Assembly: GCF_001758785.1 (NCBI RefSeq)
Contig: NZ_LROM01000106.1
Location: forward strand, 1-64,000
Reading direction: 5' to 3'
DNA: 64,000 nucleotides
Origin: Duganella phyllosphaerae
Lineage (GTDB): Bacteria > Pseudomonadota > Gammaproteobacteria > Burkholderiales > Burkholderiaceae_D
Position numbers and translations under genes: made by a program. The first letter of the stretch is position 1. Each line of letters opens with the position of its first letter. The notes beneath the pieces are model-generated. The model saw only the letters and a program-made list of their open reading frames with translations, was not told where the DNA came from and ran no database searches. Below are positions 20,721 to 30,288 of the stretch, piece after piece.

Positions 20721-20797
20721 GGCGTTCCTAAGAGGTGATTCCATGCCCGCAGTGTATGATGGTTTGCACGAGGGAGTAAGACCAATCGGGTAAAGTT

Positions 20798-20813
20798 TGT
20801 AACACTTTGTAAT
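20798..20813. promoter_or_regulatory. OmpR-type box between divergent genes
   Basis: On the minus strand the sequence is ATTACAAAGTGTTACA, one base from GTTACA-N4-GTTACA, the E. coli OmpR pattern. On the plus strand it appears as two direct repeats of TTTGTAA ten bases apart (20796 and 20806), the spacing of tandem OmpR-family sites. It lies 75 bases before the ompR start and 78 bases before the divergent small gene. Confidence 0.6.
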
Positions 20814-20888
20814 GGGTAAAAGTAGACGTTTTCGTGACACGAATATGACGTTACCATAGCAACATCAATAAGACAACCTGGCACATAA

Positions 20889-21668
20889 ATGACGACGACT
20901 ACGCTTGATTCCAACAACACTGGCGGCAGCAATACCGTCAATCAGCATGGCCACCAGGCCAAGATTATGGTAGTGGACGACGACGTGCGCCTGCGCGACC
21001 TGCTGCGCCGCTATCTCACCGAACAGGGCTTCAACGTCTTCACCGCCGAAAGCGCCACTGCCATGAACAAGCTGTGGCTGCGCGAGCGCTACGACCTGCT
21101 GGTGCTCGACCTGATGCTGCCCGGCGAAGACGGCCTGTCGATCTGCCGCCGCCTGCGCGGCGCCGGCGACCAGACGCCCATCATCATGCTCACCGCCAAA
21201 GGCGAAGACGTCGACCGCATCGTCGGCCTGGAAATGGGCGCCGACGATTACCTGCCCAAACCATTCAATCCGCGCGAGCTGGTGGCGCGCATCGGCGCCG
21301 TGCTGCGCCGCCGCGGTCCCGACGAGATTCCGGGCGCACCGTCCGAAACCCCGCAAACCTTCGAGTTCGGCCAGTTCGTGCTCGACCTGGGCACCCGCAC
21401 CCTGAAAAAGGCCGGCGAAACCGTGCCGCTCACCACCGGCGAATTCTCGGTACTGAAAGTGTTCGCGCGCCATGCGCGCCAGCCGCTCTCGCGCGAAAAG
21501 CTGATGGAGCTGGCGCGCGGCCGCGAATACGAGGTGTTCGACCGCAGTCTCGACGTGCAGATCTCGCGCCTGCGCAAGCTGATCGAACCCGATCCATCGA
21601 GCCCGCTGTACATCCAGACCGTGTGGGGCCTCGGTTATGTGTTCATTCCGGAGGGTCAGCCGCGCTAA
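20889..21668 (+). CDS. ompR: response regulator OmpR
   Basis: OmpR is the DNA-binding partner of EnvZ and controls porin and envelope genes in response to osmolarity and pH. The 259-residue protein has a receiver domain (from about 24) with the acidic pair V-D-D-D, phospho-acceptor Asp74 in LVLDLMLPG, the Thr in MLTAKG, and the Lys in LPKPFNPREL. A winged-helix output domain (about 155-255) follows, with FDRSLDVQISRLRKLIE and VWGLGYVF. The first 23 residues are an extra Thr/Asn-rich tail. The envZ homologue begins 14 bases after its stop. Confidence 0.92.
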   Translation: MTTTTLDSNNTGGSNTVNQHGHQAKIMVVDDDVRLRDLLRRYLTEQGFNVFTAESATAMNKLWLRERYDLLVLDLMLPGEDGLSICRRLRGAGDQTPIIMLTAKGEDVDRIVGLEMGADDYLPKPFNPRELVARIGAVLRRRGPDEIPGAPSETPQTFEFGQFVLDLGTRTLKKAGETVPLTTGEFSVLKVFARHARQPLSREKLMELARGREYEVFDRSLDVQISRLRKLIEPDPSSPLYIQTVWGLGYVFIPEGQPR

Positions 21669-21682
21669 GCGCGGGCTAGCGC

Positions 21683-23062
21683 ATGAAGTCCAAGTCGAAG
21701 TCACCGTTCAAACGCTTGTTTACGCTCCGTCTCGCCAGCCTGAAAAGCGGTTTGTTCTGGCGTACCTTCATCCTGCTCGGCGCCCTCACCACCACCAGCA
21801 TGACGGCGTGGGTGGGCATGATCAGCGTGGTCCAGCACGACCCGCAGGTGCAGCAGATCTCGGCCCAGGTGGTGTCGGTAGTGACCATCACCCACGCCGC
21901 TCTCACCCACTCGGCGCCGGAGCTGCGGCGCGAGCTGCTGTTCGACCTGGTCTCCAACGAAGGTATCCGGGTGTTTACCCTGGAGGCCGACGACCAGGTC
22001 GATCCGCCGCCCGACAACGCCCTCATGCCCGACATTCAAAAGCTGGTGCGCGCCAAGCTGGGACAGGACACGCGCTTTTCGTCCAAGGTTAATGGCGTCT
22101 CCGGTTTCTGGGTGTCGTTCAAGATCGACGACGACCAGTACTGGCTGATGCTCGAGCGGGAGCGCATCCGTGGTCTTACCGGCATCCAGTGGCTCGGTTG
22201 GGCCAGCGTGGTGTCGCTGATTTCGCTGCTTGGCGCGGCGCTCATTTCCAGCCTGGTCAACCTGCCGCTGCGGCGCCTGACCAAGGCCACGCGCGCCTTT
22301 GCACAAGGCATGCGCCCCGACCCGCTGCCCGAAACCGGTCCGAACGAAATCCTTGAGGCGAACCGCTCGTTCAACCACATGGTGCTGCAGCTGCAGCAGG
22401 TGGAGTCGGACCGTGCCGTAATTCTGGCCGGCATTTCCCACGACCTGCGCACGCCGCTGGCGCGCATGCAGCTCGAAGTGGAAATGGCCAACCTTTCCGA
22501 TGATGCGCGCGAGGGCATCCAGTCCGACATCGGCCAGATGGACGCCATCATCGGCCAGTTCCTCGACTATGCGCGCCCCACCGAGAAGTCGAGCTTCATC
22601 GACGTCGATATCAGTGAGCTCGTTGCCGATGTCGCGCACGACGCCGGGCGCATGCCCGACGTGCGCGTCAAGACCGACATCGCGCCGGACGCGCATGCCA
22701 TGGGCAACGCCACCGACCTCAAACGCGTGATCAACAACCTGGTGGAAAACGCCCGCCGCTACGGCAAAACGCCGGGCCAGGACATCACGGAAATCGATAT
22801 CGCCTGCAGCGTCAAGGGTGCCGGTGCGGCCAAGCGAGTAACGATCGAGGTGCAGGACCACGGCCCCGGTGTGCCCGACGACCAGATCGCACAACTGCTC
22901 AAACCGTTTACCCGGCTCGATACGGCGCGTGGCCAGGCCAACGGCGCCGGCCTGGGCCTGGCCATCGTGGACCGGGTGATGCAGCGCCATGGCGCAGAAC
23001 TGACGGTGCGCAACCGCGACGGTGGCGGCCTGTCCATCCAGATCGTGATGAAAGCAGCATGA
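21683..23062 (+). CDS. envZ: osmosensor histidine kinase EnvZ
   Basis: This inner-membrane sensor kinase of 459 residues phosphorylates OmpR. Two transmembrane segments frame a periplasmic domain of about 120 residues (first helix near 25-50, second near 170-195). A HAMP linker with LPLRRLTKATRAFAQG follows, then the dimerisation domain with phospho-acceptor His253 in GISHDLRTPLARM. The ATPase domain has NNLVENARRYG, DHGPGVP and GAGLGLAIV. A basic start (M-K-S-K-S-K) precedes the first helix. It overlaps the next gene by four bases (ATGA), so a third protein is made with the pair. Confidence 0.92.
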   Translation: MKSKSKSPFKRLFTLRLASLKSGLFWRTFILLGALTTTSMTAWVGMISVVQHDPQVQQISAQVVSVVTITHAALTHSAPELRRELLFDLVSNEGIRVFTLEADDQVDPPPDNALMPDIQKLVRAKLGQDTRFSSKVNGVSGFWVSFKIDDDQYWLMLERERIRGLTGIQWLGWASVVSLISLLGAALISSLVNLPLRRLTKATRAFAQGMRPDPLPETGPNEILEANRSFNHMVLQLQQVESDRAVILAGISHDLRTPLARMQLEVEMANLSDDAREGIQSDIGQMDAIIGQFLDYARPTEKSSFIDVDISELVADVAHDAGRMPDVRVKTDIAPDAHAMGNATDLKRVINNLVENARRYGKTPGQDITEIDIACSVKGAGAAKRVTIEVQDHGPGVPDDQIAQLLKPFTRLDTARGQANGAGLGLAIVDRVMQRHGAELTVRNRDGGGLSIQIVMKAA

Positions 23063-23778
23063 GAAAAGTTTTACTGATTGCAGCCGCGCTGGCGAGCGGT
23101 GCACTGTGCGGTTCCGCCGGTGCCGCCAAGGCGGCTAAACCTGCCCAGGTCGCGCAGCAGCGTGAACCGACCACCGAAGAACGCGCATCGTTCGAGGCCT
23201 TTTTCAGCGCGCGCCAGGCCGCCGTGCCGCAGGGGCCGTGGGCCACGCGGCCGCTGTTCGCCCCCGCCTTCGAGATCGACCGCGAGAGCGCCGGCAAGCC
23301 GTGGCGCGTGATTGCGCGCATGGATTCGGCGCCGCGCCGCTCGCACCCCGACCTGTGCCGGCAAATCCGCTCGAGTTTCATCTACAACGCCAAGGCGCCC
23401 GAGGGTGAGCGCTGGCAGGACGCGGCCGAGCCGCCGCGCTGGCACGTGTGGCTGGCCACGCCCACCGTGCCGTGCGCGGCCGCGCGCTACACCACCTTGC
23501 AAGACCCGAAGGTGGCGGACGTCGATGCCGTGGCGCTGCTGCGCCAGCACCGCGATTTGCTGGGCCGCGCGCGCCTGCTGTTTGCCGGTCATTCGCAGTG
23601 CGCACCGTATCGCGCGCTGACGTACCGGCTGGCCGCGCTGGAACCGGCGGCGCCGGTTGCCGGCGCACCGCTGATGCTGGGCATGGTTTTCGAAAGCGAC
23701 CGCCACGCGGTGGCGCGGGTGGCCGTGCGTAAAAGCGGCGGCGAATACACGGCGTGGAATGTCAGCTGTACCGGCTAG
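23059..23778 (+). CDS. uncharacterised periplasmic protein coupled to envZ
   Basis: The 239-residue protein has a signal peptide (MRKVLLIAAALASGALCGSAGA, cleavage likely at about 22-23) and no membrane helix after it. I do not recognise a domain. The mature part has exactly four Cys, in DLCRQ, VPCAA, SQCAP and VSCTG, spaced along the chain and suited to two disulfides. The start overlaps the envZ stop by four bases, so it is very probably translated together with the kinase, and a periplasmic accessory role in the EnvZ/OmpR system is a fair inference. No homologous function can be named from the sequence alone. Confidence 0.78.
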   Translation: MRKVLLIAAALASGALCGSAGAAKAAKPAQVAQQREPTTEERASFEAFFSARQAAVPQGPWATRPLFAPAFEIDRESAGKPWRVIARMDSAPRRSHPDLCRQIRSSFIYNAKAPEGERWQDAAEPPRWHVWLATPTVPCAAARYTTLQDPKVADVDAVALLRQHRDLLGRARLLFAGHSQCAPYRALTYRLAALEPAAPVAGAPLMLGMVFESDRHAVARVAVRKSGGEYTAWNVSCTG

Positions 23779-23783
23779 CGCGC

Positions 23784-24275
23784 TTACACTGAATGACGCT
23801 GGGACGGCTGCTCGGCGCCGGCCAGCAGCTTGGTGAGCAGCAGCTCGGCCGAACCATAACCGTACAGCGAGTCGGCCTCGAAGCCGACGGTTTCGTACGG
23901 GACCGATTCCTCGCGTTCCGAGCGCGCAGGATCGTTGCTGGCATAGGTGACGCGCCAGGCGCGTTTCAAGGCATCGGCACGGCGCAGGAACTGCGGCATG
24001 GGCCATTGGGCCGCATCGAAGGCGTCGAGCTCGCCAAGCACGCGCCAGTGGCCGCTCACCAGCGCCATGTCGCCTACCCGCAGCACCTTGATGGCGTCTT
24101 GCGCAGTCAATGTTTTAAGCCGCGCCAGGTCCGGCAGGCCGTCCTGCTTCGGACCGAACAGATAGGCCAGCATGATCTTGCTGCCCGGCGACAAGCGCGC
24201 CACCAGGCCGGCGCCGTAACCACCGCTGAGCAACGGCACGGCGAAAAAACTACCCTCTTGATACGACTGCCTCAT
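23784..24275 (-). CDS. Imm26-like protein
   Basis: The 163 residues fit the Imm26 family: an early EGSFFAVPLLSGGYGAGLVAR, a later GHWRVLGELDAFDAAQWPMPQFLRR, and a C-terminal half with GYGSAELLLTKLL. Imm26 proteins are predicted to neutralise polymorphic toxins, but many members stand alone with no known partner. No toxin gene is adjacent here. The start at 24275 is chosen because AAAGGA lies five bases upstream, and a frame extending to 24695 would run through the TPP riboswitch. It is convergent with the envZ operon. Domain assignment is from memory of the family pattern and is only moderately sure. Confidence 0.6.
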   Translation of the reverse strand: MRQSYQEGSFFAVPLLSGGYGAGLVARLSPGSKIMLAYLFGPKQDGLPDLARLKTLTAQDAIKVLRVGDMALVSGHWRVLGELDAFDAAQWPMPQFLRRADALKRAWRVTYASNDPARSEREESVPYETVGFEADSLYGYGSAELLLTKLLAGAEQPSQRHSV

Positions 24276-24471
24276 TCCCATCCTTTCGCTACACACGCGA
24301 CAGACCTTGCTATTGCCTGGCAGAGCCCGCCGCGCTGGCGCCTCGCGGCGCAAAAGTGGCAGTGTAGCGGCGGCGCGCCAAGTGTGGCGCACGCGTGGCG
24401 CAGGCGTCACAATCGCGCATGCAGCCTCGCTTTGCGGGTTTTTAATGATGACGATTGTGTTACACTCCGGT

Positions 24472-24550
24472 TTCGCTAGGGGTCCTGGAATCGTTTTCCG
24501 GGTGAGAGATACCCTTCGTACCTGATCTGGATAATGCCAGCGAAGGAAAG
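24472..24550 (+). promoter_or_regulatory. TPP riboswitch (THI element)
   Basis: The conserved thiamine pyrophosphate aptamer is recognisable: AGGGGTCCTGG at the 5' side, GGGTGAGAGATACCCTT, then CCTGATCTGGATAATGCCAG. Helix P1 pairs TTCGCT (24472-24477) with AGCGAA (24539-24544). It lies about 75 bases before the TonB receptor start, so the receptor should be repressed when TPP is plentiful. The rest of 24276-24624 (349 bases) shows a possible -10 TACACT at 24461-24466 and no gene. Confidence 0.93.
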
Positions 24551-24624
24551 CGCAAAAGTCGGCCCTCCCCTCCTTTGATGTCTCTCCTCGCGGCGCCCAG
24601 CCGAACACGTAGAGAGCAGCCATC

Positions 24625-26760
24625 ATGTCCACACCACATTTCGCCGTATCCGTCATCGCCCTGGCGGTGCTCAATTCCTTTGTCGGCGCCGCCATGGCCG
24701 AGGAAGCCGATCAGCCATTGCCTGAAGTCGTCGTCAGCGCCGTCAAAGCGCGCGCCAGCACCGCCTCGATCGGCGGCTTTTCCAACGCCTCGCTGCTGAG
24801 CACTCCGGCCTCGCTCAACGTGATCACGTCGCAGCAGATGCTGGACCTGCAGATCCGCTCGACCACCGACGCCGCCCGCTACGACGCCAGCCTGTCCGAC
24901 GCCTACAATGCGGTCGGCTATGCCGAACAGTTTTCGATCCGCGGCTTCAAGCTCGATAACGCCAGCAGCTACCGCAAGGACGGCATGACGATTGCCGGCG
25001 ACACCCAGATCGCGCTGGAAAACAAGGAACGGCTGGAAGTGCTCAAAGGCCTGTCGGGCCTGCAGGCCGGCGTATCGGCACCCGGCGGTGTGCTCAACTA
25101 CGTGACCAAGCGCCCCACCGACAACCCGATCCGGATGGTGGTGCTGGAAACCCGCGAGCGCGGCACGCTGTACGGCGCGGCCGATGTCGGTGGCCGCTTC
25201 GAAGATACCCGCTTTGGCTACCGCGTCAACGTCGCGGCCGAGCGCCTGCGCTCGATCGTCAAGGGCGCCGACGGCAACCGCAAGTTCATCTCGGGCGCGT
25301 TCGACTGGCGCATCTCGCCGCAGGCGCTGCTGCAAATCGATGCCGATTACCAGCGCAAGTCGCAGCTCACCGCCCCCGGCTTCCAGCTGCTCAACAACAC
25401 CACGCTGCCGGTGATCGACGCCGACACCATGCTCAACGACCAGCCGTGGTCGCGCCCGGTGGAAACCACCAGCAGCAATATCGGCGCCCGCTTCGAGTAC
25501 ACCTTCTCGCCCGAGTGGAAAGCCACCGTCAGCGCCAACCAGAACACCTTCAAGCGCGACGACTACACGGCCTTCCCGTACGGCTGCAGCGCCCAGGAAC
25601 TGTTCCCCGGCTTCTGCGGCAACGGCGATTACGACGTCTATAACTACATCAGCAAAGGCGAGAAGAAGTCGCCGCTGACGGTGCAGGCGCTGTTGCAGGG
25701 CCGCTTTAACGGCGGCGCGATGACGCACGAGGTGACGTTCGGCAGCTCGCTGATGCGCAACCGCGAAAAATGGGGCGACGACCTGTACGATTATTCGGGC
25801 GTGAGCAATATCTACAACCCGGTGGTGGTGCCGCCAGCGCCAGGCACCAGCGGCCCGGTGTCCGAGCGCCGCTATACCAACGAGCGCTCGCTGTTCGCCC
25901 AGGACATCGTCAGCCTGATCGAACAACTGAAGCTGCATGCCGGTGCGCGCTACGTCCAGGTACGCCGCAACCAGTACGTCGGTGAAAACGACGCCGGCGT
26001 GATCCAGCCCAATGCCCTGACCGACGCCGGCTTCTGGCTGCCGAGCGTGGCGCTGGTGTATGGCCTGCGTCCCAACGTCTCGCTGTACACCTCGTACGCG
26101 CAAGGCCTCGAGCATGGCGGCGTGGCGCCCAAGGGAGCTCTCAACGAACGGCAGGCGCTGGAACCGGCAAAATCGAAACAGGTGGAACTGGGCGTCAAAG
26201 CCGACATCCGCAACGACCTCAGTGCCACGCTGGCGCTGTTCCAGATCCGCAAGGGCCTCGAATATGTCGACAACGCGTCCAATATGTTCGTGCGCAACGG
26301 CGAGGCGCAAAATCGCGGCCTGGAAATGGGCCTGAACGGCCGCGCCACGCGCGAGCTCACGGTGGGCATCACCGCCACGGCGCTGAGCACCAAACAAAGC
26401 GGCACCGGCCTGGCCAGCCTGGACGGCAAGCGCGTGACCAACGTGGCGGCGTTCAAGTCGTCGGTGTTTGCCGACTACGCGGTGCCGCAGGTGCAGGGGC
26501 TGAACGTGAGCGCCAACTGGCAGTACTCGGGCAAGAAGGCGTTCGATGCAGAGAACACGGTGTTCGTGCCGAAGTATCACCTGATGAATTTCGCGGCGGC
26601 CTACTCCACCCGCATCGGCGGCGTGGCCACCACCGTACGCGCCGGCATCGACAACGCTTTCGACAAGTTCTACTGGCGCGATGTCACGCCGGACCTGGGC
26701 GGCTACCTGATCCCCGGCGCCTCCCGCACCGGCCGCATCTCGGCCCAATTCGACTTCTAA
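24625..26760 (+). CDS. TonB-dependent receptor under TPP riboswitch control
   Basis: This 711-residue outer-membrane receptor has a signal peptide of about 24 residues ending A-M-A, a TonB-box-like start of the mature protein (LPEVVVSAVKA), a plug domain to about residue 165 (QFSIRGFKLDN, ERLEVLKGLSGLQAG, PGGVLNYVTKRP) and a 22-strand barrel ending in Phe (AQFDF). By sequence it resembles siderophore receptors, but the TPP riboswitch ahead of it makes thiamine or a phosphorylated form the likely cargo. TPP-regulated outer-membrane receptors are known in other bacteria. Downstream, on the other strand, lie a PnuC-type permease and a NadR-like kinase that could act on a vitamin-like substrate. 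Confidence 0.87.
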   Translation: MSTPHFAVSVIALAVLNSFVGAAMAEEADQPLPEVVVSAVKARASTASIGGFSNASLLSTPASLNVITSQQMLDLQIRSTTDAARYDASLSDAYNAVGYAEQFSIRGFKLDNASSYRKDGMTIAGDTQIALENKERLEVLKGLSGLQAGVSAPGGVLNYVTKRPTDNPIRMVVLETRERGTLYGAADVGGRFEDTRFGYRVNVAAERLRSIVKGADGNRKFISGAFDWRISPQALLQIDADYQRKSQLTAPGFQLLNNTTLPVIDADTMLNDQPWSRPVETTSSNIGARFEYTFSPEWKATVSANQNTFKRDDYTAFPYGCSAQELFPGFCGNGDYDVYNYISKGEKKSPLTVQALLQGRFNGGAMTHEVTFGSSLMRNREKWGDDLYDYSGVSNIYNPVVVPPAPGTSGPVSERRYTNERSLFAQDIVSLIEQLKLHAGARYVQVRRNQYVGENDAGVIQPNALTDAGFWLPSVALVYGLRPNVSLYTSYAQGLEHGGVAPKGALNERQALEPAKSKQVELGVKADIRNDLSATLALFQIRKGLEYVDNASNMFVRNGEAQNRGLEMGLNGRATRELTVGITATALSTKQSGTGLASLDGKRVTNVAAFKSSVFADYAVPQVQGLNVSANWQYSGKKAFDAENTVFVPKYHLMNFAAAYSTRIGGVATTVRAGIDNAFDKFYWRDVTPDLGGYLIPGASRTGRISAQFDF

Positions 26761-26763
26761 CAC

Positions 26764-26864
26764 TTCGGGGTCAGTGCCGACATTCGGACATTTTTGAACT
26801 TAATCCAGCGGCAATGGTCATCATATTGATGGGCTCGTGTCCAAATGTCGGCACTGACCCCGAA
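26764..26864. repeat. long inverted repeat (REPIN-like) between convergent genes
   Basis: The 21-base arm TTCGGGGTCAGTGCCGACATT (26764-26784) is repeated exactly in reverse complement at 26844-26864. After one mismatch, GGACA (26786-26790) also matches in reverse at 26838-26842. The spacer is about 47 bases. The layout of two REP-type arms facing each other resembles a REPIN. It lies directly after the TonB receptor stop and before the end of the kinase gene, so it may also stop transcription from both sides. Confidence 0.75.
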
Positions 26865-26874
26865 CTGGGTAATA

Positions 26875-27393
26875 CTAAGGCAGGTGGCGGTTGGCTTGGG
26901 CCAGGCGTTCTGCGAGGGTGCCGGTGATCAGCAAGTAGGGAATGGCGCGCCTGGACAGTTCTTCCATCAGCATGGTGTTGATGGTCACGCTCACCTGCTC
27001 TGATTCGCGTTGCAGGCCGTCGGCCTGCCAGGGAATATCGGACGCGGTCACCAATGTGATGGCATAGTCGCGCTGGTGACGGTTGGCCAGCAGTTCCAAC
27101 TCGGCGTCGATGCCGTGAAAATAATGGCGACTGTACACGGCCGTCATCAACGGCGTGGTGTCGCAAAAGAGGTATCGGTGCGCCAGCGGCATGGCCGCGT
27201 CTTCGCGCGCGCGCTGGGTGCGGGCGATGTGTATCTGGTCCTGCGCCACCGGCACGCGCGCTTCGGTATCGACGAACTCGCGTAAATACTCGGGCACCCA
27301 CACGGTGCCGTGGTCGCGCGCCAGGGCCGCCGCCAGCGTGGTCTTGCCGGACGACGCGGCGCCCAGGATGGCGACCTTCACTTCAGCATTCAC
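26875..27393 (-). CDS. NadR-like AAA ATPase/kinase
   Basis: The 172-residue protein has a P-loop, GAASSGKTTLA (about 10-20), near its N-terminus, followed by EYLREF, typical of the NadR-type ribosylnicotinamide kinase domain. LFCDTTPLMTAVYSRHYF gives the Walker B-like segment. It lacks the nucleotidyltransferase and helix-turn-helix parts of full NadR. It probably phosphorylates a nucleoside or vitamin delivered by the PnuC-type transporter encoded just upstream. The substrate may be nicotinamide riboside, or thiamine given the riboswitch-controlled receptor next door. A GTG start overlaps the pnuC stop by four bases (GTGA), showing tight coupling. Confidence 0.8.
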   Translation of the reverse strand: MNAEVKVAILGAASSGKTTLAAALARDHGTVWVPEYLREFVDTEARVPVAQDQIHIARTQRAREDAAMPLAHRYLFCDTTPLMTAVYSRHYFHGIDAELELLANRHQRDYAITLVTASDIPWQADGLQRESEQVSVTINTMLMEELSRRAIPYLLITGTLAERLAQANRHLP

Positions 27394-28076
27394 TCGAGCA
27401 CCAGACGCCTGCCGCCACCATCGTTGCCACCGCCACCTCCGCCGGTCGGCATGCCTGCCGACTGCTGCCACGTGCGCAGGCCCACGATCGCCATGCCGAC
27501 AAAGATCGCGTACAGGATCGCGGTGAGCATCAGGTGCTTGTGCAGGTACAGGCCCACGTACAGCACATCGACGATGATCCACACGTGCCAGTTCTCCACT
27601 TTTTTACGCGACAGCAGCAGCTGTCCCACCAGGCTGCCGGCAGTGAGAAAACCGTCCGAGAGCGGCACGTCGGTATCGGTCCAGGTCTTGAGGAACAGCG
27701 CCAGCACCAGGAAGCCCACCAGCCAGCCACCGGCGGCCAGCCAGCGCCCGCGCGCATCGAGCGCGGTGACCGGCAACTCCGCGTGCCGACCGTGGTGATC
27801 GTCACCGCGCAACCACTGGCGCCAGCCGTAGACCGATACCGCGATGAACACGAACTGCAAGCCCATGTCGCCGTACAGGCGCGAGCCGAAGAACACCATC
27901 GCATAGGTGGCCGACGAGACGATGGCGAACAGCCAGGCCCAGTGGCTCTGGCGGATGTTGAGCCACACCGTGACCACCGCCAGCACGAACGACAGCAGCT
28001 CGAGCGGAGTCGTGACAAACACCGCCAGGTGCAATGGCAGGTTCATATACCCGAGCAGGACTGTCAATGCGTGCAT
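27390..28076 (-). CDS. PnuC/PnuT-family vitamin transporter
   Basis: This 228-residue protein has about seven hydrophobic helices and the PnuC hallmarks: LELLSFVLAVVTVWLNIRQ early, YGWRQWLRG after helix three, and W-H-V-W-I-I-V-D-V-L-Y-V-G-L-Y (a W-x-x-W helix) late. PnuC proteins carry nicotinamide riboside across the inner membrane by facilitated diffusion, trapped by phosphorylation; close relatives (PnuT) carry thiamine and PnuX riboflavin. The C-terminal tail is Gly-rich (MPTGGGGGGNDGG). It starts three bases after the S46 peptidase stop and overlaps the kinase gene. Cargo cannot be settled from sequence. Confidence 0.88.
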   Translation of the reverse strand: MHALTVLLGYMNLPLHLAVFVTTPLELLSFVLAVVTVWLNIRQSHWAWLFAIVSSATYAMVFFGSRLYGDMGLQFVFIAVSVYGWRQWLRGDDHHGRHAELPVTALDARGRWLAAGGWLVGFLVLALFLKTWTDTDVPLSDGFLTAGSLVGQLLLSRKKVENWHVWIIVDVLYVGLYLHKHLMLTAILYAIFVGMAIVGLRTWQQSAGMPTGGGGGGNDGGGRRLVLE

Positions 28077-28079
28077 GGC

Positions 28080-30239
<2,160 letters not shown>

Positions 30240-30288
30240 GATTGAGCCCCTGGTTGAAAGTCAGCGGCAGTATATTCCTTTTCCCGCC

